A stretch of 14,663 nucleotides of DNA, taken from assembly GCA_944389715.1 (NCBI GenBank), contig CALXNI010000107.1, positions 1-14,663 on the forward strand. The letters are read 5' to 3'. Positions 1-6,303 of the stretch are shown here, piece after piece. The notes under the pieces are model-generated. The model searched no databases. It saw only the letters and a program-made list of their open reading frames with translations, and was not told where the DNA came from. The stretch comes from an uncultured Clostridia bacterium (GTDB lineage: Bacteria; Bacillota; Clostridia; TANB77; CAG-508). Positions within the stretch are counted from its first letter, which is position 1; every line of letters starts with the position of its first letter. A program made the translations under genes and the position numbers.

Positions 1-10
1 ACATGTTTTT

Positions 11-35
11 GCGGGCGATTAAAATCGCCCCTACA
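11..35. repeat. Small GC-rich palindromic repeat, CCCCTACA family
   Basis: GGGCGATT and AATCGCCC form an 8-bp stem with a 2-base loop, followed by CCCTACA and an AT-rich tail (ACATTTGCAATAAAT). Very similar tails follow or precede the copies at 2103-2172 and 7626-7695, so the tail seems to belong to the repeat. It stands out from the AT-rich surroundings. It lies downstream of the dGTPase-like gene and overlaps no gene. Confidence 0.75.
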
Positions 36-61
36 ACATTTGCAATAAATTTCGTATTTTT

Positions 62-86
62 CGGACGGCAGATTGCCGTCCCTACA
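62..86. repeat. Small palindromic repeat, GGACGGC type
   Basis: GGACGGC and GCCGTCC pair in a short hairpin followed by CTACA. A near copy with the same arms lies at 10675-10699, where only the loop differs. Both end in the CTACA shared by the larger GC-rich repeats of the window. Confidence 0.75.
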
Positions 87-108
87 TTTTTAAATTCTAA
101 TCTCCAAC

Positions 109-129
109 CTCTAATCTCTAATCTCTAAA
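109..129. repeat. Short tandem 7-mer repeat
   Basis: Three successive units of CTCTAAT (the last is CTCTAAA), with degenerate copies just upstream. It sits in the non-coding stretch downstream of the dGTPase-like gene. No function is apparent. Confidence 0.6.
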
Positions 130-191
130 CAACAAATTATAACTTATCTCTAGTATATTCCAATTTTGAATAATTATGTAATTTTAAATAA

Positions 192-1346
192 TTAATTGTA
201 TAAATCTTCTATATCTATTTCTCTAATATTTTCTACACATTCATTTAAGAAATATTGATCTGTTTGACCAGCCATATAATCAATAAGTGCCCTTTTTATA
301 TCTGTATCATTATCTTTTTCTTTTATAAAATAATACAAATTTTTCTCTGACTGTGTTAGATTTTTTTTGCTATCAAAGTATTCAGCTTTTTTTAAATAGC
401 AGTAATATAGTTCATAGAATAACTCTTTTATTATATCTTGATGTTTGTTTGCTTCAGAAGATGCATATATGTATTTATAATTCCAATCTTTTAACTTCAT
501 TAAAGCTTCAAAAATCTCCTCTGAAAATGTCAAATATGGCTTATCAAAACTATTTATAATTATATCTTTAATTAGTGTATCTACTATTTTGGAATTATTC
601 TTACCCAATACTCTTGTTATATCTTCTGGTATATCTCCCCTTTTTACAACTCCTATTTTAATTGAATCTTCGATATCTCTACCAACATATGCTATTATAT
701 CAGATAATCTAACAACTGATGCCTCTAATGTCATTGGAATTATTTTTTTGCTATAATCTTTTTCATGAAATACATTAAATAAGTCAATAGTAAAATCTTC
801 TTCATTTTTATCTTTATTATATTTGTACTTATTTATAAGTATTTCCCCATTATGTGCAAGAATTCCATCTAATGTTTGAAGGCTTATATTTAGTTTTTCT
901 AATTTATTTAAAACTCTAACACTTTGTCCATTATGGCAAAAATATCCAATGTTTTCTTTTATGCATAAATCATTTAAATATTTTTCTCCCTTATGCCCAA
1001 ATGGACTATGTCCTACATCATGCCCTAAAGCTATTGCTTCTATTAAATCTTCATTTAACTTTAAACTTCTTCCAATTGTTCTTGCAATTTTAGAAACTAA
1101 TTGAACATGAAGAACTCTATGTGTAATATGGTCATTTTTAGTAAAAGAAAATACTTGTGTTTTGTCTATATATCTTGTATATCCTAATGAATGTATGATT
1201 CTGTCTATATCTCTAAAAAAAACTGGTCTTATATCTTCTTTATCTTTTTTTAATAATATGGCATCATATGACTTGCATGCATATTTTGATAATATTCCTT
1301 CTCTAGACAGCATATTAGCTTTTGCTCTTTCTAAATTTTTTTCCAT
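192..1346 (-). CDS. dgt: HD-domain dGTP triphosphohydrolase-like protein
   Basis: The 384-residue protein has the hallmarks of the dGTPase (Dgt) branch of the HD phosphohydrolases, which cleave dNTPs to nucleosides and tripolyphosphate. Visible are an N-terminal segment (RDIDRIIHS, about residues 45-53), HRVLHVQLV with His80, the metal-binding HD pair in ALGHDVGHSPFGHKGE (His109-Asp110), and a distal Asp216 in RLSDIIAYVGRD. Together these give the H...HD...D set. The protein is somewhat longer than many Firmicutes homologues, mainly in the C-terminal third, which I cannot assign. The ATG is chosen because GAGGTG lies just upstream. The gene contains no CGG in any frame. It is transcribed divergently from the rpsT side. 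The substrate is not proven by sequence, since some family members act on other dNTPs or are regulatory. Confidence 0.88.
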   Translation of the reverse strand: MEKNLERAKANMLSREGILSKYACKSYDAILLKKDKEDIRPVFFRDIDRIIHSLGYTRYIDKTQVFSFTKNDHITHRVLHVQLVSKIARTIGRSLKLNEDLIEAIALGHDVGHSPFGHKGEKYLNDLCIKENIGYFCHNGQSVRVLNKLEKLNISLQTLDGILAHNGEILINKYKYNKDKNEEDFTIDLFNVFHEKDYSKKIIPMTLEASVVRLSDIIAYVGRDIEDSIKIGVVKRGDIPEDITRVLGKNNSKIVDTLIKDIIINSFDKPYLTFSEEIFEALMKLKDWNYKYIYASSEANKHQDIIKELFYELYYCYLKKAEYFDSKKNLTQSEKNLYYFIKEKDNDTDIKRALIDYMAGQTDQYFLNECVENIREIDIEDLYN

Positions 1347-1363
1347 GAATTCACCTCTAACTG

Positions 1364-1392
1364 ATTATATATAAAAATTTGTTTATTGTAAA
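1364..1392 (-). promoter_or_regulatory. Sigma-A promoter for the dGTPase-like gene
   Basis: On the minus strand TTTACA (1387-1392) and TATAAT (1364-1369) are separated by 17 bases. The predicted start lies only about 10 bases before the ATG at 1346, so the leader would hold little more than the ribosome binding site. Confidence 0.55.
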
Positions 1393-1430
1393 TGTTAATA
1401 TTTTTTAACTATTAATTAATTTCTATATAC

Positions 1431-1459
1431 TTGAAATTAAGCTATAGATATTATATAAT
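1431..1459 (+). promoter_or_regulatory. Sigma-A promoter upstream of the RNA candidate
   Basis: TTGAAA (1431-1436) and TATAAT (1454-1459) are separated by 17 bases. It fires rightwards into a hairpin-rich stretch that ends in an intrinsic terminator before rpsT. Confidence 0.65.
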
Positions 1460-1465
1460 ATATTA

Positions 1466-1655
1466 TATTTGATAATCTGTCTTACTCTAACAGAGTAAGC
1501 AGTTTATATACTGACCTGCTTGCAAAACTACTTTTCCTCTCAATATAAACTTTTAATAAATTGCAAGCAGGTCAGGTTAGAGGTTTTTTTCTCTCTAACT
1601 AATTAATTCCAGTGTACTGGAATTTAAGCTTCATCTGAGGAATGAAGCTTTTTTT
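1466..1655 (+). ncRNA. Candidate structured RNA or rpsT leader with pseudoknot
   Basis: Between the promoter at 1431-1459 and the terminator at 1626-1655 lies a dense set of pairings and no convincing gene. These are a hairpin CTTACTCT/AGAGTAAG (1481-1499), a perfect 15-bp stem (1511-1525 with 1561-1575), and AGTTTATAT (1501-1509) complementary to ATATAAACT in the loop of that stem (1543-1551), which would make an H-type pseudoknot. GTTAGAG (1576-1582) can pair either with CTCTAAC at 1485-1491 or at 1593-1599, so two exclusive folds are possible. A further hairpin lies at 1605-1624. The length of about 190 bases would fit a small RNA such as 6S, or an attenuating leader of rpsT, but I recognise no family. 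Ends are inferred from promoter and terminator. Confidence 0.5.
1626..1655 (+). terminator. Intrinsic terminator before rpsT
   Basis: AAGCTTCAT and ATGAAGCTT form a 9-bp stem with a 7-base loop, followed by at least five T. It would end the upstream RNA candidate, or attenuate read-through into rpsT. Confidence 0.75.
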
Positions 1656-1665
1656 ATAAATTTAC

Positions 1666-1694
1666 TTGCAAATTTTATACTTCCGTGTTAAAAT
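1666..1694 (+). promoter_or_regulatory. Sigma-A promoter for rpsT
   Basis: TTGCAA (1666-1671) and TAAAAT (1689-1694) are separated by 17 bases, directly after the upstream terminator. The leader to the ATG at 1739 would be about 40 bases and holds the strong site AAGGAGGTG. Confidence 0.6.
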
Positions 1695-1738
1695 GGAAAA
1701 AGTGATAATTTATTTTGACTTAAGGAGGTGCAAAACAT

Positions 1739-2002
1739 ATGCCAAATATTAAATCTGCTATAAAAAGAGTTGATGTTATTGAAAAGAAAACATTAAGAAA
1801 TAATATGATAAAATCAGAATATAAAACAGCTACTAAAAAATTTGAAGCTGCTGTGTTAGAAGGTAATAAAGAAAATGCTGAAAGATTATTTAAAGAGGCT
1901 GTTAAAAAAATTGATGGTGCTTGTTCAAAAGGTGTAATAAAAAAGAACACTGCATCTAGAAAAAAATCTAATTTAGCAAAAAAATTAAATACTATTGCTT
2001 AG
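1739..2002 (+). CDS. rpsT: 30S ribosomal protein S20
   Basis: An 87-residue, lysine-rich, mostly helical protein beginning MPNIKSAIKR, with the pattern VIKKNTASRKKSNLAKKLN near the C-terminus. Both are typical of bacterial S20, which binds 16S rRNA early in assembly of the small subunit. The length matches the family. AAGGAGGTG lies just upstream of the ATG. The gene has its own promoter (1666-1694) and terminator (2020-2046), so it looks monocistronic. The hairpin-rich region upstream could control its expression. No CGG occurs in the gene. Confidence 0.95.
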   Translation: MPNIKSAIKRVDVIEKKTLRNNMIKSEYKTATKKFEAAVLEGNKENAERLFKEAVKKIDGACSKGVIKKNTASRKKSNLAKKLNTIA

Positions 2003-2019
2003 AAAATTGATATTAAATT

Positions 2020-2046
2020 AGCAAATCGAACAGATTTGCTTTTTTA
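2020..2046 (+). terminator. Intrinsic terminator of rpsT
   Basis: AGCAAATC and GATTTGCT form an 8-bp stem with a 5-base loop, followed by six T. It begins 17 bases after the rpsT stop. Confidence 0.85.
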
Positions 2047-2058
2047 TTGTGTTTAATT

Positions 2059-2266
2059 AATTAGATAAATTGGAATTTGTGTGAATAAATTTATTTTTAA
2101 TCTGTAGGGGTCGCACCCCTGGGCGACCCGAAAATTTTGATATGCGGGTCGCCGTGGGCGGCGACCCCTACAATGTTTGCAATTAATTTGCTGTTTGCGG
2201 GCGGACACAAGGCCCGCCCCTACAGATTTAAAATATTTACTCACACAAATTCCAATTTATCCAATT
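2059..2266. repeat. Composite nested palindromic repeat
   Basis: Two GC-rich repeat units (2103-2172, 70 bases from TGTAGGGG to CCCCTACA; and 2197-2224, GCGGGCGG to CCCGCCCCTACA) lie between long AT-rich inverted arms. The arms include a perfect 20-base match (2065-2084 with 2241-2260), and the match continues imperfectly to about 2102 and 2225. The whole element could fold into one large hairpin. It fills most of the 335-base gap between rpsT and the next gene. Otherwise that gap holds only the rpsT terminator and the ribosome binding site of the next gene. The 70-base unit has a near-identical inverted copy at 7626-7695. Confidence 0.8.
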
Positions 2267-2337
2267 ATTTCCTTTGATTTATGATTTTTTATGTGTTAAC
2301 ATAATTGTATAGTTTGTTTTATTGATGGAGGTTAGTT

Positions 2338-2589
2338 ATGATTAAAAAAGCTTTAGATAAATTTAAAAATATAGATAAAAATATTCTAAAAATTATGTTT
2401 TCTGGGTTTAAATTTTCTTTTATTATTACATTATTATCTAGTTTTGTTTTACTAATTTACATATTAAATCCTGTATCTATTACCTTGTTTAATTCAGGTA
2501 TTATCCTATTTAAAACTGGATTAACTTTCGCTACTATGTTTTTTATTTGTGCATTTGCAATGGATGATATAAAAAAACAAATGATATAA
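2338..2589 (+). CDS. Small hypothetical membrane protein (83 aa)
   Basis: I do not recognise a family. The protein begins with a basic, helical stretch (about residues 1-24). Two hydrophobic segments follow: one around residues 26-46 (FSFIITLLSSFVLLIYIL), and one around residues 50-75 that is broken by a lysine and ends in ATMFFICAFAM. A short polar tail follows. This fits a small two-span inner-membrane protein. GGAGG lies 8 bases before the ATG. It ends in a perfect 19-bp hairpin shared with the convergent gatB. Composition matches its neighbours and it contains no CGG. The ribosome binding site and clear ending support a real gene; its role is unknown. Confidence 0.75.
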   Translation: MIKKALDKFKNIDKNILKIMFSGFKFSFIITLLSSFVLLIYILNPVSITLFNSGIILFKTGLTFATMFFICAFAMDDIKKQMI

Positions 2590-2629
2590 AAATAGCAAAA
2601 AAGGGAACAGTCCCTTTTTTGCTATTTTT
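2588..2629. terminator. Bidirectional intrinsic terminator
   Basis: A perfect 19-bp stem (2588-2606 with 2611-2629) has a 4-base loop. It carries AAAAA at one end and TTTTT at the other, so it can act on both strands. It separates the small membrane protein gene from the convergent gatB, whose stop codon overlaps the right arm. Confidence 0.9.
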
Positions 2630-4067
2630 ATTTGTTTAGTTCTTCTAAAAACATTTTATTAAGCATTTGAGGATTTGCTTTTCCTTTTGTTTCTTTCATT
2701 GCTTGTCCTACTAAAAATCCTACTGCTTTATCTTTACCTGCTTTAAAATCAGCCACTGACTGAGGATTTGCTTCTATTATTTTTAATACAATCTCTTTTA
2801 TTGCTCCTTCGTCAGATATTTGAACCCAGCCTTTTTCCTCTATTATTTTTTGTGGGTCTCTTGGCTCTTTAAACATTTCATCTAATACTTTTTTTGCAAT
2901 ACTTGAACTAATTGTTCCTTTATCAATAAGTATTACCAAATTTCCTAGCTCGTCTGCTGTAAATGGTATATCAGATGGTTCTAACTCTTTTTCATTTAAT
3001 TCTTTTGTAATGTCTGTCATAATCCAATTACTTACTGCTTTAGCATTATTACATACTTTAGTTGCTCCCTCAAATAAATCAGAAAAATATTTAGATGATA
3101 TTAATATATTGCTATCATATTCAGGTAATTTGTATTCATTTATATATCTTTCTTTTCTGCTTTCTGGCATCTCTGGAAGGCTTTTTCTAATGTTTTCTTT
3201 CATTTCTTCTGATATTTTAATTGCAACTAAATCAGGATCTGGAAAATATCTATAATCTTGAGCATCCTCTTTATCTCTCATTGGAAAAGTTTTTCCAGAT
3301 ACATCGTCCCATCTTAATGTTTCTTGGTCTATTTTTCCGCCATCTTCTAAAACTTCTATCTGTCTTTCTGCTTCGTAATCTATTGCTCTTACTATAGATT
3401 TAAAAGAGTTCATGTTTTTCATTTCTGTTCTTGTGCCAAATTCTTTTTGTCCTTTTTTTCTTACAGATACATTAACATCTGCTCTTAGCGATCCCTCTTG
3501 CATTTTGCAGTCTGATACTTCTATATATTCCAATATAGATTTTAATTTTTTTAAGTATAAGTCTACTTCTTCACTACTTCTTAAATCAGGTTCAGAAACA
3601 ATTTCTATTAATGGAACCCCTGCTCTATTTAAGTCAACTAAGCTTCCTCTTCCATAGTCATCATGATTTAGCTTTCCTGCATCTTCTTCTATGTGTATTC
3701 TTGTAAGTCCTATTTTTTTCTTTTCTCCACCTACTTCTATTTCTACATATCCATGTTCACAAAGTGGCATATCATATTGAGATATTTGATATGCTTTTGG
3801 TAAATCTGGATAAAAATAGTTTTTTCTATCATTTTTGCTTATGCTTGCTATTTCACAGTTAGTTGCAAGTCCTGCTTTTATAGCATACTCTACTACTTTT
3901 TCATTTAATACTGGTAGAGTTCCTGGCATTGCCATACATACTGGACAACAATGTGTATTAGGTTCTCCTCCAAACTCTGTAGGACAAGAACAGAATATTT
4001 TAGTTTTTGTAGATAACTCGCTATGTACTTCTAGCCCTATTACAATTTCATAATCTTCTCTTGACAT
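2628..4067 (-). CDS. gatB: Asp/Glu-tRNA amidotransferase subunit B
   Basis: This 479-residue protein is the tRNA-binding and kinase subunit of GatCAB. That complex converts Glu-tRNA(Gln), and in many species Asp-tRNA(Asn), to the correct amide. The N-terminus holds the signature GLEVHSELSTKTKIFC with the Cys motif CCPVCMAMPG. The cradle domain contains VDLNRAGVPLIEIVSEPD and DYRYFPDPDL. The C-terminal YqeY-like domain, from about residue 330, ends in VGQAMKETKGKANP. The start is placed at MSREDYEIV, because AAGGAG lies directly upstream. An in-frame extension would run into the palindromic repeat and is rejected. It is the last gene of gatC-gatA-gatB. CGG occurs once but out of frame (GGC GGA). 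Confidence 0.95.
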   Translation of the reverse strand: MSREDYEIVIGLEVHSELSTKTKIFCSCPTEFGGEPNTHCCPVCMAMPGTLPVLNEKVVEYAIKAGLATNCEIASISKNDRKNYFYPDLPKAYQISQYDMPLCEHGYVEIEVGGEKKKIGLTRIHIEEDAGKLNHDDYGRGSLVDLNRAGVPLIEIVSEPDLRSSEEVDLYLKKLKSILEYIEVSDCKMQEGSLRADVNVSVRKKGQKEFGTRTEMKNMNSFKSIVRAIDYEAERQIEVLEDGGKIDQETLRWDDVSGKTFPMRDKEDAQDYRYFPDPDLVAIKISEEMKENIRKSLPEMPESRKERYINEYKLPEYDSNILISSKYFSDLFEGATKVCNNAKAVSNWIMTDITKELNEKELEPSDIPFTADELGNLVILIDKGTISSSIAKKVLDEMFKEPRDPQKIIEEKGWVQISDEGAIKEIVLKIIEANPQSVADFKAGKDKAVGFLVGQAMKETKGKANPQMLNKMFLEELNK

Positions 4068-4083
4068 ATTTTTTCTCCTTTTT

Positions 4084-4155
4084 TGTAGGGGTCGCCGCCC
4101 TCGGCGGCCCGCATTCATTATTTTTTCCGGGTCGCTGTGGGCAGCGACCCCTACA
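4084..4155. repeat. GC-rich palindromic repeat inside the gat operon
   Basis: A 72-base element runs from TGTAGGGG to CCCCTACA and contains two arms of GGGTCGC type. It fills most of the 102 bases between gatA and gatB, so the operon mRNA would carry this hairpin just before the gatB ribosome binding site. It belongs to the same family as 2103-2172 and 7626-7695. Confidence 0.8.
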
Positions 4156-4169
4156 TATTTTTTGTTTTT

Positions 4170-5628
4170 TTAATTAGCACGTTTAAATTCTGGTTTATAT
4201 TTTTCTCTAAATTTTGTTTCTTGCTCATATGTATATGCTGCTCTTAAAATTGTTTCTTCATCAAATGGCTTTCCTATTAATTGCATACCTATTGGCATAC
4301 CTTTGCTATTTACTCCACATGGCACAGAAATTCCTGGAAGTCCAGCAATGTTTACTGTTACTGTACAAAGGTCTGCTAAATACATCTCTAATGGATTATT
4401 TGATTTTGTTCCTATTTCATATGCTACTGTTGGTGATGTTGGGGTTAGCAATACATCATATTTTTCAAAAAGTTTTTCGAATTCTTTTCTAATTAATGTT
4501 CTTACTTTTTGTGCTTTTTTATAATAAGCATCATAGTACCCAGAAGAAAGCACATATGTTCCAAGTATTATTCTTCTTTTTACTTCTGGTCCAAATCCTT
4601 CACTTCTTGAATTTCTATATATATCTTTTAACGTTTTGAAGTTCTTTGTTCTATATCCATACCTTATTCCATCAAATCTTCCTAAATTTGAGCTTGCCTC
4701 AGCACATGCAATTATATAGTAAACGGCTAAAGCTTCGTCTGCTATATCTAGTGAACATTCTTCAATGCTCGCTCCTAGTTCTTCATATTTTTTGATTGCT
4801 TCTTTTACTTTTTCTCTTACTTCTTCATTTATTCCTTCTCCAAAATATTCTTTTGGAATACCTATTTTTAATCCCTTTACATCTTTTTTTAAGGCTTTTG
4901 TATAATCCTTTTTTTCTATATTTACTGATGTTGAATCTCTTTCATCATGACCTGCGATTAAGTTTAAAAGCATGGCACTATCTGTTACATCTTTTGTAAT
5001 TGGTCCAATTTGATCTAAAGAAGAGGCAAATGCTACTAATCCATATCTTGAAACCAAACCATATGTTGGCTTTAATCCAACAACTCCACAAAGTGAAGAT
5101 GGCTGACGAATTGATCCACCTGTATCTGATCCGAAGTGCCCAAGGTACTAAATTTGCTGCTACTGCTGCTGCACTTCCACCACTTGATCCTCCTGGTACA
5201 GTATTTAGGTTCCATGGATTTCTAGTCTTTTTAAATGCTGAGTATTCTGTTGAAGCTCCCATTGCAAATTCGTCCATATTAAGTTTTCCCAAGATTATCA
5301 TATTTTCTTTATTAAGTTTTTCTATAACTGTTGCATTATATGGAGCGACAAAATTTTCTAGCATTTTAGAACTACATGTCGTTTTAGTTCCTGTAATACA
5401 CATATTATCTTTTATTCCAATTGGAATACCAGCAAATTTTGTATTTCTATCTTTAATTTCTTTTGCTTTTTCTAAGGCTTCTTTATCTAAAACTGTAACA
5501 AAAGCTTGTACATCTTTTTCTTTATCATTAATTCTATCTACATAGCTTTTTGTTATATCTTCTACACTTATTTCTTTATTGTCTAATTTTTCTAACAATT
5601 CATGAACTGTCAATTCATAAAGTTCCAT
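4170..5628 (-). CDS. gatA: Amidotransferase subunit A, read through one CGG +1 shift
   Basis: GatA is the amidase subunit that releases ammonia from glutamine for GatB. The gene is in two frames: residues 1-165 end in VPWAL, and the rest begins GSDTGGSIRQP one base later. Skipping one C at 5133 (complement of G) gives a continuous 485-residue protein of normal length. The catalytic set is then Lys73 (GIKDN), Ser148 (in GGSSGGS) and Ser172 (in DTGGS). The spacing of 24 between the serines matches the family. Without the shift the nucleophile Ser172 is lost. Zero-frame reading continues about 50 codons to 4978. The ATG follows AGGAGGT. It lies between gatC and gatB. This is one of four window genes interrupted only at CGG; see the site at 5131-5133. 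A simple pseudogene or sequencing error is less likely. Confidence 0.9.
5131..5133 (-). other. In-frame CGG, +1 shift site in gatA
   Basis: Reading is GCA CTT C GGA TCA GAT. In the incoming frame codon 166 is CGG; skipping its C gives glycine 166 of the invariant amidase motif GSDTGGS. Incoming and outgoing frames are both open over long conserved stretches. Confidence 0.85.
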
Positions 5629-5640
5629 TATTTACCTCCT

Positions 5641-5756
5641 ATATTTTATATGAAGTGAGAAGTGGGATGTGGGAAGTGTGAAATTAGGGTAAGTCTTACG
5701 TAGCCTATCCCCAAAAATCACACCTCTCACCTCACACATCACATTTTCAATTTTAT
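5641..5756. repeat. Imperfect inverted repeat between gatC and gatA
   Basis: The stretch between gatA and gatC reads TATATGAAGTGAGAAGTGGG on the left. On the right is the approximate reverse complement, rich in CTCTCACCTCACACATCACA. It forms a long imperfect hairpin with a central part containing TAAGTCTTACGTAGCC. It is a different sequence class from the CCCCTACA repeats, but is likewise an intergenic palindrome inside an operon. The right arm touches the gatC stop codon. Confidence 0.6.
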
Positions 5757-6037
5757 ATAACCTTTGGAATTTTAAACATACCCTCCTCTTGCTCAGGTGC
5801 ATTTTGAAGTAAAATATCTCTATTCCCAAATTCTTTTATCTCATCTTTTCTAAATACATTAGAGTTACTAATAACTCCCATAGTCTCTTCTACGTTATCT
5901 GTATCTACATTATTTAATACATCTACAAAGTTCAATATGTCTTGTAAATTTTTTGCATATTCATCAATCTCGTTTTCTTGAATGTTTAAATCTGCAAGCT
6001 TTGCAATATGTAAAATTTCTTCTTTACTTACAACCAT
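5753..6037 (-). CDS. gatC: Asp/Glu-tRNA amidotransferase subunit C
   Basis: A 94-residue protein of the GatC family, the small belt-like subunit that holds GatA and GatB together. Typical are KEEILHIAKLADLNI near the N-terminus, LQDILNFVDVLNNVDTDNVE in the middle, and the C-terminal GMFKIPKVI. The start is placed at MVVSKEE, after AAGGAAG; an upstream in-frame extension lacks support. It is the first gene of gatC-gatA-gatB, the usual order. A promoter lies at 6078-6106. No CGG is present. Confidence 0.93.
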   Translation of the reverse strand: MVVSKEEILHIAKLADLNIQENEIDEYAKNLQDILNFVDVLNNVDTDNVEETMGVISNSNVFRKDEIKEFGNRDILLQNAPEQEEGMFKIPKVI

Positions 6038-6077
6038 AAATTTTCTTCCTTTCTTCCATAATTTAACTAATGTGTTT

Positions 6078-6106
6078 ATTATATAATCTTTAATCAAAAA
6101 AAACAA
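6078..6106 (-). promoter_or_regulatory. Promoter for gatCAB
   Basis: On the minus strand TTGTTT (6101-6106) and TATAAT (6078-6083) are separated by 17 bases. The -10 is perfect and the -35 weak. The -35 overlaps the arm of the hairpin at 6098-6126. Confidence 0.5.
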
Positions 6107-6126
6107 GACATATTGTCTTGTTTTTT
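6098..6126. terminator. Terminator-like hairpin in a divergent region
   Basis: AAAAAACAAGACA and TGTCTTGTTTTTT form a perfect 13-bp stem with a 3-base loop and T-rich ends on both strands. It has the form of a bidirectional terminator, but lies between divergent genes, where no known transcript ends. Confidence 0.6.
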
Positions 6127-6131
6127 GTTAC

Positions 6132-6192
6132 CCTTAATTAAAAAACTAAATTCCACTTGAACTTTACCTGGAATTTAGTTTTTTAATTAAGG
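6132..6192. repeat. Perfect 23-bp inverted repeat upstream of serS
   Basis: Positions 6132-6154 and 6170-6192 are perfect reverse complements (CCTTAATTAAAAAACTAAAT and on), with a 15-base loop. It lies six bases from the preceding hairpin and upstream of the predicted serS promoter, so it is not an obvious serS leader. It may be a terminator of an unseen transcript, or a protein-binding or mobile-element relic. Confidence 0.7.
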
Positions 6193-6218
6193 TGTCAAAT
6201 ACTTTTATTAAGAAATTA

Positions 6219-6247
6219 TTGCAAATTTTGCCTATTTATAGTAAACT
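6219..6247 (+). promoter_or_regulatory. Possible promoter for serS
   Basis: TTGCAA (6219-6224) and TAAACT (6242-6247) are separated by 17 bases, with the same -35 as rpsT. The -10 is a partial match. The leader would be about 50 bases and I see no T-box motif in it. Confidence 0.4.
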
Positions 6248-6303
6248 TGTTGTATCAGTTAATATTTAAAATTTTGCATAACTTATATAGGTGGAGGTTT
6301 TTT

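Noticed and set aside
2053..2244. 63-residue open frame across the composite repeat (-)
   Set aside because: It is a translation of the palindromic GC-rich repeat with no family resemblance or ribosome binding site.
4068..4118. N-terminal extension of gatB
   Set aside because: It encodes arginine-glycine-rich sequence from the palindromic repeat; the internal ATG at 4067 has AAGGAG and the family N-terminus.
6247..6303. N-terminal extension of serS from TTG at 6247
   Set aside because: No ribosome binding site, overlap with the predicted promoter, and the family N-terminus MLDIKFVREN starts at 6304 after GGAGG.
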